DNA from: an uncultured Myxococcales bacterium
Lineage (GTDB): Bacteria > Myxococcota_A > UBA9042
DNA length: 64,000 bases
Assembly: GCA_903896545.1 (NCBI GenBank)
Contig: CAITYF010000159.1
Span: forward strand, 1-64,000
Reading direction: 5' to 3'
Part shown: positions 49,923 to 58,013 of the stretch, one piece after another
How positions within the stretch are numbered: position 1 is the first letter of the stretch
Layout: the number at the start of each line of letters is the position of its first letter
Program-made: the position numbers and the translations under genes
The notes under the pieces: model-generated
Databases searched by the model: none
Told to the model about the DNA's origin: nothing
Seen by the model: the letters and a program-made list of their open reading frames with translations, nothing else

Positions 49923-51280
49923 CCTTGGAGTCCCGCGGTCGGATGTTCCTCTTGACGTCGTTGGCGATGGCCATCGGCTCTACGCTGGCTGCCGCGACCT
50001 CCGTCGGGCTGGACCCGGCGATCGCCGCGCTCATTGGCGCGGGGTTGGCGCTGTTCCTTGGCATTGCCGGCGCGCGCCTGGTCACCTTGCAGGCGCACCG
50101 GCTGACGGAAGTCGCGCAGGCGATGGCGTCGGATCACCCTGAACGTCGCGCGAGCGTCGCGGCTTCAGGCGAGTTTCAAGAGTTGGGCGACGCGCTCAAC
50201 CGCATCGCGGACAAACTGCAACTGACGACGACGGAGCTACGCAGCGAGCGCGGCCGTTTTGGCGTCGTGCTGGAAGGCATGGTGGAAGGCGTCATCGGTC
50301 TCACGGCGGACGGGCGTGTCGCGCTCTGCAACCGTTCTGCGACTGCCATGTTGGGCGAGGAGCAGCCGCCGCTGGAGAAGCGTCTCTTGGACTTGGTGCG
50401 GCAACCGCTGCTCAAGGACCTGCTGGAGCGCGCGCGTGCGGCGCCGCGGCTGCGTGCCGATGAAGTGCGCGACAGCGACGTCCCGCAAGTGGAGCTGACG
50501 ATGCCGTCCGGCGCGAAGCTGCTCTGGTCGGCTTGGCCGCTCGATCGCGCCGGCATTGGCGTACTGCTCGCGATGCGCGACGTGACGGCGCTGCGACGCT
50601 TGGAAACCGTGCGGCGCGATTTTATCTCCAATGTTTCTCACGAACTGCGGACGCCCGTCGCGATTGTGTACGCGTCGGCCGAGGCGCTTTGCGACGGCGG
50701 TCTGGAAGAGCCGGCCATCGCCCGCGATTTTTCCCAGACCATTTTGCGACACGCCGAACGAATGTCACGCATCATCGCGGACTTGCTCGACCTTTCGCGC
50801 ATTGAAGCGGGGGCTTATGACTTGAGTCCGAGCGGCGTGCAGGTCACCGAGCGCATCCGCCACGCGATTCGGCTGATCGAGCCGAGTACGACCGCGCGTC
50901 ACCAAACGGTCGAGACCGAAATTGAGGACGGCCTCGTGGTCCGAGGCAACGCGCAGGCGCTGGATCAAGTGCTCGTGAACCTGATGGAGAATGCGAGCAA
51001 GTACACGCCAGAAGGGTCCCGCATCGCGGTTGGCTGCAAGCGCGACGGCGCGCGGGTGGAGCTGTGGGTCGCGGACAACGGTCCCGGCATTCCGGCGCAC
51101 CATCGGGAGCGGATCTTTGAACGATTTTACCGCATTGACGCGGGGCGGTCGCGCGACCTGGGCGGAACGGGACTGGGACTGGCCATCGTCAGGCACTTGA
51201 GCGAAGCCATGGGCGGCACCGTGACGTGCGAGGCAAACGACCCGCAAGGCGCGCGTTTTCGTGTGCGGCTGCAGGCATGA
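49919..51280 (+). CDS. PhoR-like sensor histidine kinase
   Basis: This 453-residue protein has two N-terminal hydrophobic segments (about 9-30 and 35-55) with almost no periplasmic loop, a HAMP-like helix (about 60-105), a PAS-like domain (about 112-222), HisKA with H241 (FISNVSHELRTPVAIVY) and HATPase (NLMENASKYTPEG, DNGPGIPAHH, GTGLGLAIVRHL). The short loop and PAS domain are the PhoR layout, which senses through partners rather than a periplasmic ligand. Paired with the upstream response regulator by GTGA overlap. Confidence 0.93.
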   Translation: MTLESRGRMFLLTSLAMAIGSTLAAATSVGLDPAIAALIGAGLALFLGIAGARLVTLQAHRLTEVAQAMASDHPERRASVAASGEFQELGDALNRIADKLQLTTTELRSERGRFGVVLEGMVEGVIGLTADGRVALCNRSATAMLGEEQPPLEKRLLDLVRQPLLKDLLERARAAPRLRADEVRDSDVPQVELTMPSGAKLLWSAWPLDRAGIGVLLAMRDVTALRRLETVRRDFISNVSHELRTPVAIVYASAEALCDGGLEEPAIARDFSQTILRHAERMSRIIADLLDLSRIEAGAYDLSPSGVQVTERIRHAIRLIEPSTTARHQTVETEIEDGLVVRGNAQALDQVLVNLMENASKYTPEGSRIAVGCKRDGARVELWVADNGPGIPAHHRERIFERFYRIDAGRSRDLGGTGLGLAIVRHLSEAMGGTVTCEANDPQGARFRVRLQA

Positions 51281-51296
51281 GTCCGCGGCCCCGTCG

Positions 51297-53543
51297 CTAG
51301 CGAAGCAGGTACGCGCCGGCATTCCACACGATGCCTTCCAGCTGCGGGCCTTCCTCGTGGGTGCGAATCTGAAAATCCTTCCACACTTTGCCGAGATTGA
51401 CGTACTTGGTCAGCGGACCATCCACCTGGCCGTTGCTGACGTAAGCCACGCTGTCGTAGGGCGGCTGAAGCGCGTCGTTCGGACCTGCACAGAATGCGCC
51501 GAAGTGCTGCATCCCGTAGCAGTCCGTCGTCAAATCATAGGTATTCTTGGCGTTGGGTGAGTAGCCCGTGAGCACGATGCCCTCGAACCGCAGTTCGCTG
51601 TAGGCCATCCAGTTGCCGACCGGGCGATCGGCGATACAGAGGTGGCCGTAGCCGGGTGCGCCGTCAAATCCGTCCCACGCGCGCAGTTCGGAGTCGGTCA
51701 GGATGCACTTGCCCTGCGTCGGCGACGGATTGTGGATGACGAGGAGCTGCTGCGCCCACGCGTTGTCGATGCGCAACCAGCCGCCACCGTACACGTCCAT
51801 GTCGCAAAGGACCTGATACGCCACGCCGCCGCCGGGGCCATCTGGATCGAGCCAGTAGGTGCCAGTCTTGGCGTTCGGCCACGTCTGGTGAATCTGCTTG
51901 CACGATGTGGCGGGCTGGACGTCCGAGCCCCACGCACACTGTCCGCCCTGACAGACGCCGATGTCGCCGCACGGCGTGCCGTCTGGAAGCGGCGTCACCA
52001 TGCAGCCGATCTTGCCATTGCACGTGTCCAACGTGCAGACGTTCTTGTCGTCGCACGTGATGGGTTGGCCTACACAAGTGCCGCTGGAGCACTGATCTCC
52101 GGTTGTGCACACGGTGCCGTCGTCGCAGGCGAACGCGTTTGGGACAGCGATGCACCCTTTCTGACTGTCGCAGACATCGGTTGTGCACGCGTTGAAGTCG
52201 TCGCAAGTTGTCGTCGCACCGGTGCAGCCCTTGGCGTTGCATGTGTCGTTGACGGTGCAAGCGTTGGCGTCGTCGCACGGCTGACTTGATGGCGTGTGCG
52301 TGCATCCCGATGCCGCGGAGCACGTGTCCAAGGTGCACACGTCTTGATCCGCGCAAGCCAGTAGCCCCTTGCCGAAGCACTTTCCGCCCTGACAGGTGTC
52401 GCCTGTTGTGCAAACGTTGCCGTCATCACACGGTGCGGTATTGGGCAGAAACACGCATCCCTGCGTGGGGACACAGCTGTCTGTCGTACACAGGTTGCCG
52501 TCGTTGCAGGGAAGCGGCTTGCCGGGTGCACACGCGCCCTTTGTGCACGTGTCGCTGTAGGTGCACGGGTTGCCGTCCTCGCAGGCCAGCGTATTGGGAA
52601 CGGACGTGCAACCCTTTCCCGCGGCGCAGGTTTCGTTTGTGCAGGGATTGCCGTCGTCGCACGGCAGGGCACTGACGGGCTGACAGACGCTGCCCTTGCA
52701 GGTGTCCCCCACGCTGCACGCGTTACCGTCGTCACACGCGTGGCTGTTCGCGGAAAATGTGCAGCCGGTTGCCGGTTTGCACGTGTCGTCCGTGCACGGG
52801 TTGTTGTCCACGCAGCCAAGCGGCATTCCCGCGACGCACACCGATTCGGAGCAGGTGTCGCCGACCGTGCAGACATCGCCGTCTGAACAGGCCACGCCGT
52901 TGGCGACAAACACGCAGCCCGTTTTCACTTCGCAGGTGTCGGTTGTGCACGGGTTCTGGTCATCGCACGTCTTCCCGCCGCCTCCTGCACACGCACCGTC
53001 CTGGCAAGCGTCTTGGGCTGTACACGCGTTTCCGTCCTCGCAGGCCTGCGTGTTCGCGTGGTGCGCGCAACTGCCGGTGCCTGCGCAGGTGTCGTCCGTA
53101 CACGGATTGCCGTCGTCACAAAGCCCTTCGTCCGTGACGCCGTCGCAGTTGTCGTCGATGCCGTTGCAGCTTTCCTTCAAGCGCGGCGTGATCGTGCACG
53201 GATCCACGCAGTTGAGCGCCGCGCCGTTGACGCTCAGACAGACGCCGATCGCGCAGTTCTTGTTGGTTCCGCAAGGGCATCCCAAGTTGCCGGGACAGAG
53301 CGGCCCCGGCACGTCGGGGTACGTCACATCGAAGGCGTCTTTGGTCCACGTGACGTCGTCACTCGGCGCGTCGAAGTCGCCCACGCTGACGTCGTCTCCG
53401 GGATTGATTGCCAGCACGCCGTAAGTTTGCGGTCCGATCGGGGCGTCGACGCGACATCCGGCCGACACGACCACGCACACGCACGCCAACCATGCGGCGT
53501 TCACCCGGCGTGCTGAAGTCCAGTGCGTGACGCCTGCCTGCAT
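51297..53543 (-). CDS. Cys-rich repeat lipoprotein with fibrinogen-like C-terminus
   Basis: About 748 residues from the ATG at 53543 (no clear Shine-Dalgarno; TTG at 53570 is the track start). Lipobox VSAGC. One MopE-type motif (CNGIDDNCDGVTDEG) is followed by about 15 Cys modules alternating two forms, CDDxNPCTxDTC and CxDGNxCTxGDTC. The C-terminal 200 residues (SCKQIHQTWPNAKTGTYWLD, VLCDMDVYGGGWLRID) resemble a fibrinogen-like domain. A surface-displayed binding protein is likely. It is encoded next to an ECF sigma factor on the same strand. Confidence 0.82.
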   Translation of the reverse strand: MQAGVTHWTSARRVNAAWLACVCVVVSAGCRVDAPIGPQTYGVLAINPGDDVSVGDFDAPSDDVTWTKDAFDVTYPDVPGPLCPGNLGCPCGTNKNCAIGVCLSVNGAALNCVDPCTITPRLKESCNGIDDNCDGVTDEGLCDDGNPCTDDTCAGTGSCAHHANTQACEDGNACTAQDACQDGACAGGGGKTCDDQNPCTTDTCEVKTGCVFVANGVACSDGDVCTVGDTCSESVCVAGMPLGCVDNNPCTDDTCKPATGCTFSANSHACDDGNACSVGDTCKGSVCQPVSALPCDDGNPCTNETCAAGKGCTSVPNTLACEDGNPCTYSDTCTKGACAPGKPLPCNDGNLCTTDSCVPTQGCVFLPNTAPCDDGNVCTTGDTCQGGKCFGKGLLACADQDVCTLDTCSAASGCTHTPSSQPCDDANACTVNDTCNAKGCTGATTTCDDFNACTTDVCDSQKGCIAVPNAFACDDGTVCTTGDQCSSGTCVGQPITCDDKNVCTLDTCNGKIGCMVTPLPDGTPCGDIGVCQGGQCAWGSDVQPATSCKQIHQTWPNAKTGTYWLDPDGPGGGVAYQVLCDMDVYGGGWLRIDNAWAQQLLVIHNPSPTQGKCILTDSELRAWDGFDGAPGYGHLCIADRPVGNWMAYSELRFEGIVLTGYSPNAKNTYDLTTDCYGMQHFGAFCAGPNDALQPPYDSVAYVSNGQVDGPLTKYVNLGKVWKDFQIRTHEEGPQLEGIVWNAGAYLLR

Positions 53544-53642
53544 GGAGTCATCTTGCCAGATTGTTCGCAAACGTCCACGCCGTGCGCGGCGTCGGCACTG
53601 GGGAGTGGCTGTGCACGTGTGAAAGCGATCTGTGTGCGTCGC

Positions 53643-54476
53643 TTATTCCTGGCTACTGATCGACATTGCACGCTGAAGTGCAACGCGGACAAGTTGCTGC
53701 GTCGACGGCGGCACGGCGGGTCCCGGCGAAGTCTTGCAGAGCACCAACGTTCGCCGCAGTGAATCGCACCGACCGCGACAACGCGGGCATTGCGCCAGGT
53801 GTGTTTCCATCGCGGCACACGTCTCCGCGCGGATGTCGCCTTCCAGGTGGCGACTGTACAAACCGAGCACATCCGGGCACGTCGACGTGGAATCGTGCGA
53901 TGCGTCCGGTGACGCGAGCGCTGGCGCCAACTGCTCCCGGACCGCGAGCCGCGCCCGATGCAGGCGACTCTTGACCGCTTCGAGCCCAAGTCCCAGCGAT
54001 TCCGCCACTTCCGGCGCCGAGAGTCCCTCCATGTCGCGCAAGATCAGGACTTCCCGGTACATCGGCGCGAGGCTGGCCACCGCGTGATCGATCGCCTCAC
54101 CCAGTTCGCGATCCGCGAGGTTCGCGTCTGGACGCGGGTGATCGTCTGCCAGCTCAGCAGACGCTGCGGAATTCGGATCGTCCAGAGACGTGTCTGCCCG
54201 CCGGACGGTGCGCCCGCGCCGCCTCTGCTTGATGCAGAAGCTCCGCGCGATGGTGTACAGCCAAGTGGAAACCGACGATTCGGCGCGAAAATTCGGCAAG
54301 GTGCGTGCGGCGGCGATGAGCGTTTCCTGCACGACCTCTTCGGCGTCCGCAGTGTTGTGGCACATGCGTCCGGCAAAGCGGCCCAAGCGCGGAACGTACG
54401 TGGTCAACAGGCGTTCAATCGCGCGGCGGTCGCCGGCTTGTGCGGCGATGAGGAGGTCTTTCTCGCTGAGTTCCAT
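53643..54476 (-). CDS. ECF sigma factor with C-terminal zinc anti-sigma-like domain
   Basis: About 277 residues from the ATG at 54476 (GGAG upstream); the track start adds 20 residues. Region 2 (RFAGRMCHNTADAEEVVQET, VSTWLYTIARSFCIKQRRRG) and region 4 (LAPMYREVLILRDMEGLSAP, GLGLEAVKSRLHRARLAVRE) are followed by an extension holding METHLAQCPRC, an HxxxCxxC ZAS-type zinc motif normally found in anti-sigma factors. This suggests built-in regulation. No separate anti-sigma gene is adjacent. Confidence 0.9.
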   Translation of the reverse strand: MELSEKDLLIAAQAGDRRAIERLLTTYVPRLGRFAGRMCHNTADAEEVVQETLIAAARTLPNFRAESSVSTWLYTIARSFCIKQRRRGRTVRRADTSLDDPNSAASAELADDHPRPDANLADRELGEAIDHAVASLAPMYREVLILRDMEGLSAPEVAESLGLGLEAVKSRLHRARLAVREQLAPALASPDASHDSTSTCPDVLGLYSRHLEGDIRAETCAAMETHLAQCPRCRGRCDSLRRTLVLCKTSPGPAVPPSTQQLVRVALQRAMSISSQE

Positions 54477-54618
54477 GGGCGTTCTCCAGCCGACAGCATA
54501 GGAGCGCGCCCGTGCCCTGTCACGGTTCCTGTGCAAAACATCCGGTTGTGAACCGATCTTGCGGGTTGCGGCTCAGAAGTGATGTGCCCACTGTTGGGAC
54601 CCACTTGAGGAGTTCACC

Positions 54619-54786
54619 ATGTGCCGTCGAGTCACCTGCCCGCAATGCGGCAAACCCACTTTTGCCGGTTGCGGCGCCCACATTGAACAAGTCCTAGGCG
54701 ATGTTCCGCCGGCCAAGCGCTGCAAGTGCGGTGAAGAAGCGCCAGCGCCGCGGGATCCGCAGGCGAGCAATGGCGGGGCCAAGTAA
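54619..54786 (+). CDS. Small zinc-ribbon protein (55 residues)
   Basis: Not in the ORF track. ATG at 54619 with GAGGAG seven bases upstream encodes a 55-residue protein starting MCRRVTCPQCGKPTFAGCGA and containing KRCKCGEE. Two CPxCG/CxCG knuckles predict one bound zinc. Similar short proteins are widespread beside thiol oxidoreductase genes. Its TAA overlaps the next ATG by one base (TAATG), tying it to the CoA-disulfide-reductase gene. Function unknown. Confidence 0.85.
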   Translation: MCRRVTCPQCGKPTFAGCGAHIEQVLGDVPPAKRCKCGEEAPAPRDPQASNGGAK

Positions 54787-56453
54787 TGCAGACGCAACCC
54801 AGCAGACGGATCGTGATTATCGGCGGTGTCGCTGGCGGCGCCGCGGCTGCGGCCAAGGCGCGGCGTACGGACGAACACGCGCAGATCGTGATGTTCGAGC
54901 GCGGTCCGCACGTCTCGTTCGCCAACTGCGGACTGCCGTACTACGTCGGTGGCGACATCACGGACCGCGCATCGCTCCTGCTGCAAACGCCGGAGAGCTT
55001 CTGGCGGCGGTTCCGGGTTCGCGTTCAAGTGCGCCACGAAGTGCTGAACATCGACCGCGTGGCGAAGTGCGTCGACGTGCGCAATTTGGAAACCGGTGAC
55101 GTTTTTCAGGAGTTCTACGACGCGCTCGTGCTGTCGCCTGGCGCGGGCGCGATCGTGCCGAACTTGGCAGGTTTACCGGCGAAGAACGTCTTCGTGGTCA
55201 AGACCGTGCCGGATTCCGACGCGGTCCGCACGTGGCTGGACGCGCAGAAGCCGACGCACGCGGTTGTCGTGGGCGCGGGTTTCATCGGTCTGGAGACGGC
55301 CGAGGCGCTGCACCAGCGTGGGTTGCATGTCACCGTTGTCGAGCTTCAACCGCAGGTGCTGCCTGCCTTGGATGCCGACATGGCCGAGTACGTCGCACGC
55401 CGGTTGCGTGATCGCGGCGTCGATCTGGTCCTTGGTGACGGCATCGCTGGAGTCGAGACGGACGGAGCGGAAGTCGTGACTGGAGTGCGCCTCGCCAGCG
55501 GCATCGTGCTTCCGGCGGGAATCGTCGTGCTGTCGATCGGTGTGCGCCCCGAACTCAAGCTGGCCACGGACGCGGGCTTGGAGATTGGCACTGCCGGTGG
55601 CATTGCCGTCAACGAGCGCCAACAGACCTCTGATCCGAGTATTTTCGCCGCGGGTGACGCGGTGGAAGTTGTTCAGCGGGTGACGGGCCTGAAAGTCCGC
55701 ATGCCGCTGGCGGGACCCGCGAGCAAGCAAGGCCGTGTAGCCGGTGCGAACGCGGCGGGTGGCGACCTGCAGTTTCCGGGTGCATTTGGCACCTCGATTC
55801 TGGGCACGATGGGGATTTCCGCCGGTCGCACAGGCCTTTCGGAGCGCGACGCCAAGGCGTTGGGCATGGACGTGCTCATCACGCACACCCACAACTTTGA
55901 TCACGCGAGCTACTACCCTGGCGCGCTCATGCTGCACATCAAGCTGATCACCGACGCAAAGACCGGTCGCCTGCTGGGTGGTCAAGTCGTGGGCGACAGC
56001 GGCGTCGACAAGCGCCTCGACGTGCTTGCGACGGCGCTGCAGGCCAGAATGCACGTCGATGAACTGGAAGAGCTTGATCTCGCCTACGCGCCGCAGTTCT
56101 CGTCGGCCCGCGACCCGGTCATCATGGCAGGACTCGTCGCGGCGAATGCCCTGCGCAACGGGCTCGACGTCATTACCTGTCCGGTGCTGCGTGAGCGGAT
56201 CGGCGCGGGTGAAACGATCCGGGTCGTGGATGTGCGCACACCGAGTGAGTTTGCCAGTGGGCATCTGCCCAATGCGGTGAACATTCCCGTGGACGAACTT
56301 CGCGATCGCCTGACGGAGCTCGATCCGACCGTGCAGACCGTGGTGTACTGCAAGGTCGGCTTCCGCGGCTACTTGGCGGCGCGCATCCTGCAGCAAAATG
56401 GCTTTGGCCAGGTCAAGAACCTGACCGGCGGTTTCCTCACTTGTGACCTGTAA
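54786..56453 (+). CDS. CoA-disulfide reductase/persulfide reductase with rhodanese domain
   Basis: This 555-residue flavoprotein has an FAD site (RIVIIGGVAGGAAAAAKAR), the catalytic Cys48 in SFANCGLPYYVGG, an NAD(P)H site (AVVVGAGFIGLETAEAL), FAAGDAVEV, and a C-terminal rhodanese domain (about 460-555) with Cys522 in VVYCKVGFRGY. This is the CoADR-RHD architecture known from Bacillus and Shewanella, which reduces CoA disulfide, CoA persulfide or polysulfide. Cytoplasmic. It sits in an operon with a zinc ribbon, thioredoxin and a small membrane protein, consistent with sulfane-sulfur handling. Confidence 0.92.
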   Translation: MQTQPSRRIVIIGGVAGGAAAAAKARRTDEHAQIVMFERGPHVSFANCGLPYYVGGDITDRASLLLQTPESFWRRFRVRVQVRHEVLNIDRVAKCVDVRNLETGDVFQEFYDALVLSPGAGAIVPNLAGLPAKNVFVVKTVPDSDAVRTWLDAQKPTHAVVVGAGFIGLETAEALHQRGLHVTVVELQPQVLPALDADMAEYVARRLRDRGVDLVLGDGIAGVETDGAEVVTGVRLASGIVLPAGIVVLSIGVRPELKLATDAGLEIGTAGGIAVNERQQTSDPSIFAAGDAVEVVQRVTGLKVRMPLAGPASKQGRVAGANAAGGDLQFPGAFGTSILGTMGISAGRTGLSERDAKALGMDVLITHTHNFDHASYYPGALMLHIKLITDAKTGRLLGGQVVGDSGVDKRLDVLATALQARMHVDELEELDLAYAPQFSSARDPVIMAGLVAANALRNGLDVITCPVLRERIGAGETIRVVDVRTPSEFASGHLPNAVNIPVDELRDRLTELDPTVQTVVYCKVGFRGYLAARILQQNGFGQVKNLTGGFLTCDL

Positions 56454-56526
56454 AAACCTGAATCGTTTTGGGCAACTACGACACGTAAACAACAAAAGCT
56501 GGCAACAGCAAGAGGAAGTTTTGTCC

Positions 56527-56907
56527 ATGAAACCAGTAGAACTTCACGCGGACTCATTTCACGCCACCGTTGCCAAGCCCGGCATCCTGCTCGTCGATTG
56601 GTGGGCGACCTGGTGCGGTCCCTGCCGCGCCTTCGCGCCGATCTTTGAGAAGGCGGCCGCGGCGCACCCCGGCGTGGTCTTCGGCAAGGTCGACACGGAC
56701 GCCGAGCAAGGTCTCGCGGGGCAGTTTGGCATCCAGTCCATTCCGACGCTGATGATCTTCCGCGACGGCATTTTGCTCTTCGCTCAGCCTGGCGTTGTGC
56801 CTTTGCAGGCGCTGCACGACCTGATCAAGCAGGCTGAAGCGCTGGACATGGACCAGGTCCGGCGTGAAGTGGCGGCAGCGAACGCACAAGCGGGAGGCGG
56901 ACAATGA
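56527..56907 (+). CDS. Thioredoxin
   Basis: About 126 residues from the ATG at 56527 (AGAGGAAG upstream, eight bases away); the track adds 28 residues from within the previous gene's tail. Active site is WATW-C30-GPC33; cis-Pro is in QSIPTLMIFRDG. The protein is a little longer than E. coli TrxA because of a helical C-terminal extension ending in Ala/Gly-rich sequence. It likely supplies or accepts electrons for the persulfide reductase encoded just upstream. Confidence 0.93.
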   Translation: MKPVELHADSFHATVAKPGILLVDWWATWCGPCRAFAPIFEKAAAAHPGVVFGKVDTDAEQGLAGQFGIQSIPTLMIFRDGILLFAQPGVVPLQALHDLIKQAEALDMDQVRREVAAANAQAGGGQ

Positions 56908-57062
56908 CCTGGTACCTCGCAGGAAGTACGGTTCTGGGCGCCGGCCTTGGCTTCGCGTATCAGCGCATCGTCGGGTGCCGGAGCGGCGTCTGTCTCATCA
57001 CGAGCAACCGCTACACGGCAACGCTTTACGGCGCGGTCATGGGCTACTTGTTGGCGCGGTGA
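56904..57062 (+). CDS. 52-residue membrane protein (DUF6132-like)
   Basis: Not in the ORF track. ATG at 56904 overlaps the thioredoxin stop as ATGA. The product MTWYLAGSTVLGAGLGFAYQ... has two short hydrophobic segments around GCRSGVCLITSNRYTATLYG. The GCxxGxCxITSN pattern matches small proteins I recall as DUF6132, often found near thioredoxin, rhodanese or sulfur-transport genes. A role in sulfur handling at the membrane is inferred. Its 3' end overlaps the convergent lipoprotein gene by 26 bp. Confidence 0.75.
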   Translation: MTWYLAGSTVLGAGLGFAYQRIVGCRSGVCLITSNRYTATLYGAVMGYLLAR

Positions 57063-57567
57063 GCGTCGGCACGCGCGGAAGTGTCACGGGGATCGCGTAG
57101 TCGCTTGTCGCGGGTGTGGTCAGCTCGCCAGCAGACGGCGCAAGTTCCGTCCGTTTAAGGACCGGCAAGTTTGTTCGCCTATCGTCAAACGCGCTGTTCG
57201 ATCGGTTCCAGTTGATGAGGCCATCGGCCAACAAGATGATGCCCGGCACCGCGTAGATCGTGCCCAGGGCTGTGAAAACAACGCGCACTTCGGGTTGATT
57301 GGAGGTGTTGCCCACCGCAAACAGCATGCCACCCGTGAGCGCGATCACGCCGCCGATGACCGCCTCGATATTGCCTGGATGGTCCACGTCCGTGATGTTC
57401 TTGCGCGGAATGCGGACGATGCGGCCATCCTCGGTTTCCACGTAGATGTGGGTCGCGCTGCCGCCCAGAATCGTCGTTTCCAAGTCGGGCGCGTTGTGTC
57501 GGTACACGGTCGCGCTGGAGCACGCGTACGCGACGAGGCACAGGAGGCTGAGGAAGAGTCGCTTCAT
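57037..57567 (-). CDS. Lipoprotein of unknown function, paralogue 1
   Basis: This 176-residue lipoprotein (CLVAYACSS) has a beta-rich start (LETTILGGSATHIYVETEDG, RIVRIPRKNITDVDHPGN), two hydrophobic stretches (AVIGGVIALTGGMLFAVG and ALGTIYAVPGIILLADGLI) and a Pro/Thr tail. The pattern matches the neighbouring gene upstream (RIP[RK] motif then glycine-rich hydrophobic segment), so they look like a tandem duplication. Its start overlaps the stop of that gene as ATGA. Family not recognised. Confidence 0.78.
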   Translation of the reverse strand: MKRLFLSLLCLVAYACSSATVYRHNAPDLETTILGGSATHIYVETEDGRIVRIPRKNITDVDHPGNIEAVIGGVIALTGGMLFAVGNTSNQPEVRVVFTALGTIYAVPGIILLADGLINWNRSNSAFDDRRTNLPVLKRTELAPSAGELTTPATSDYAIPVTLPRVPTLTAPTSSP

Positions 57568-57944
57568 CGGTGTGGCTCCGGTCCGGCGTCAACTTCCTCT
57601 TCAAACGGCACATCCAGAAGCGCGGCATTGCCGCCATCGGTCGAGTCGAGTGCGTTCACATCGCCCACCCACTGCAGGACGCCCAGAGGCGCCATCAGCA
57701 ACAAGCCGTAGCCGGTCAGCGGTGACCACAGGATCGTCCGCAGACCACCCAGCCGCGTTCCTGAGACGCTCTGACGGGGAATCCGAAACTGCTGGCCTTC
57801 GCTGTTGGCGATGACCACGTGCGTGGGCGTGCCATGGCGCACGTCGCCGATCACCGTCGCCTGGCCGTTGCGGTAAAGAATCGACGAACACGCGGCGTTG
57901 GCCAACGTGAGCGCGATGAGCAGAATCGGGACAACGCGTGGCAC
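57564..57944 (-). CDS. Lipoprotein of unknown function, paralogue 2
   Basis: About 126 residues from a GTG at 57944 that has GGAG seven bases upstream; the track ATG at 57989 would give an over-long signal. The lipoprotein signal is PILLIALTLANAAC. A beta-rich segment with HVVIANSEGQQFRIPRQSVS aligns with RIVRIPRKNITDVDHPGN of the neighbour, followed by a Gly/Leu-rich hydrophobic stretch. Unknown function. Confidence 0.72.
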   Translation of the reverse strand: MPRVVPILLIALTLANAACSSILYRNGQATVIGDVRHGTPTHVVIANSEGQQFRIPRQSVSGTRLGGLRTILWSPLTGYGLLLMAPLGVLQWVGDVNALDSTDGGNAALLDVPFEEEVDAGPEPHR

Positions 57945-58013
57945 GTCTGGACTCCGTATTGGCAACTCCGGCAACTCTAGCAAATGCACAGGCCAAACGT
58001 CACGCGTCTGCCG

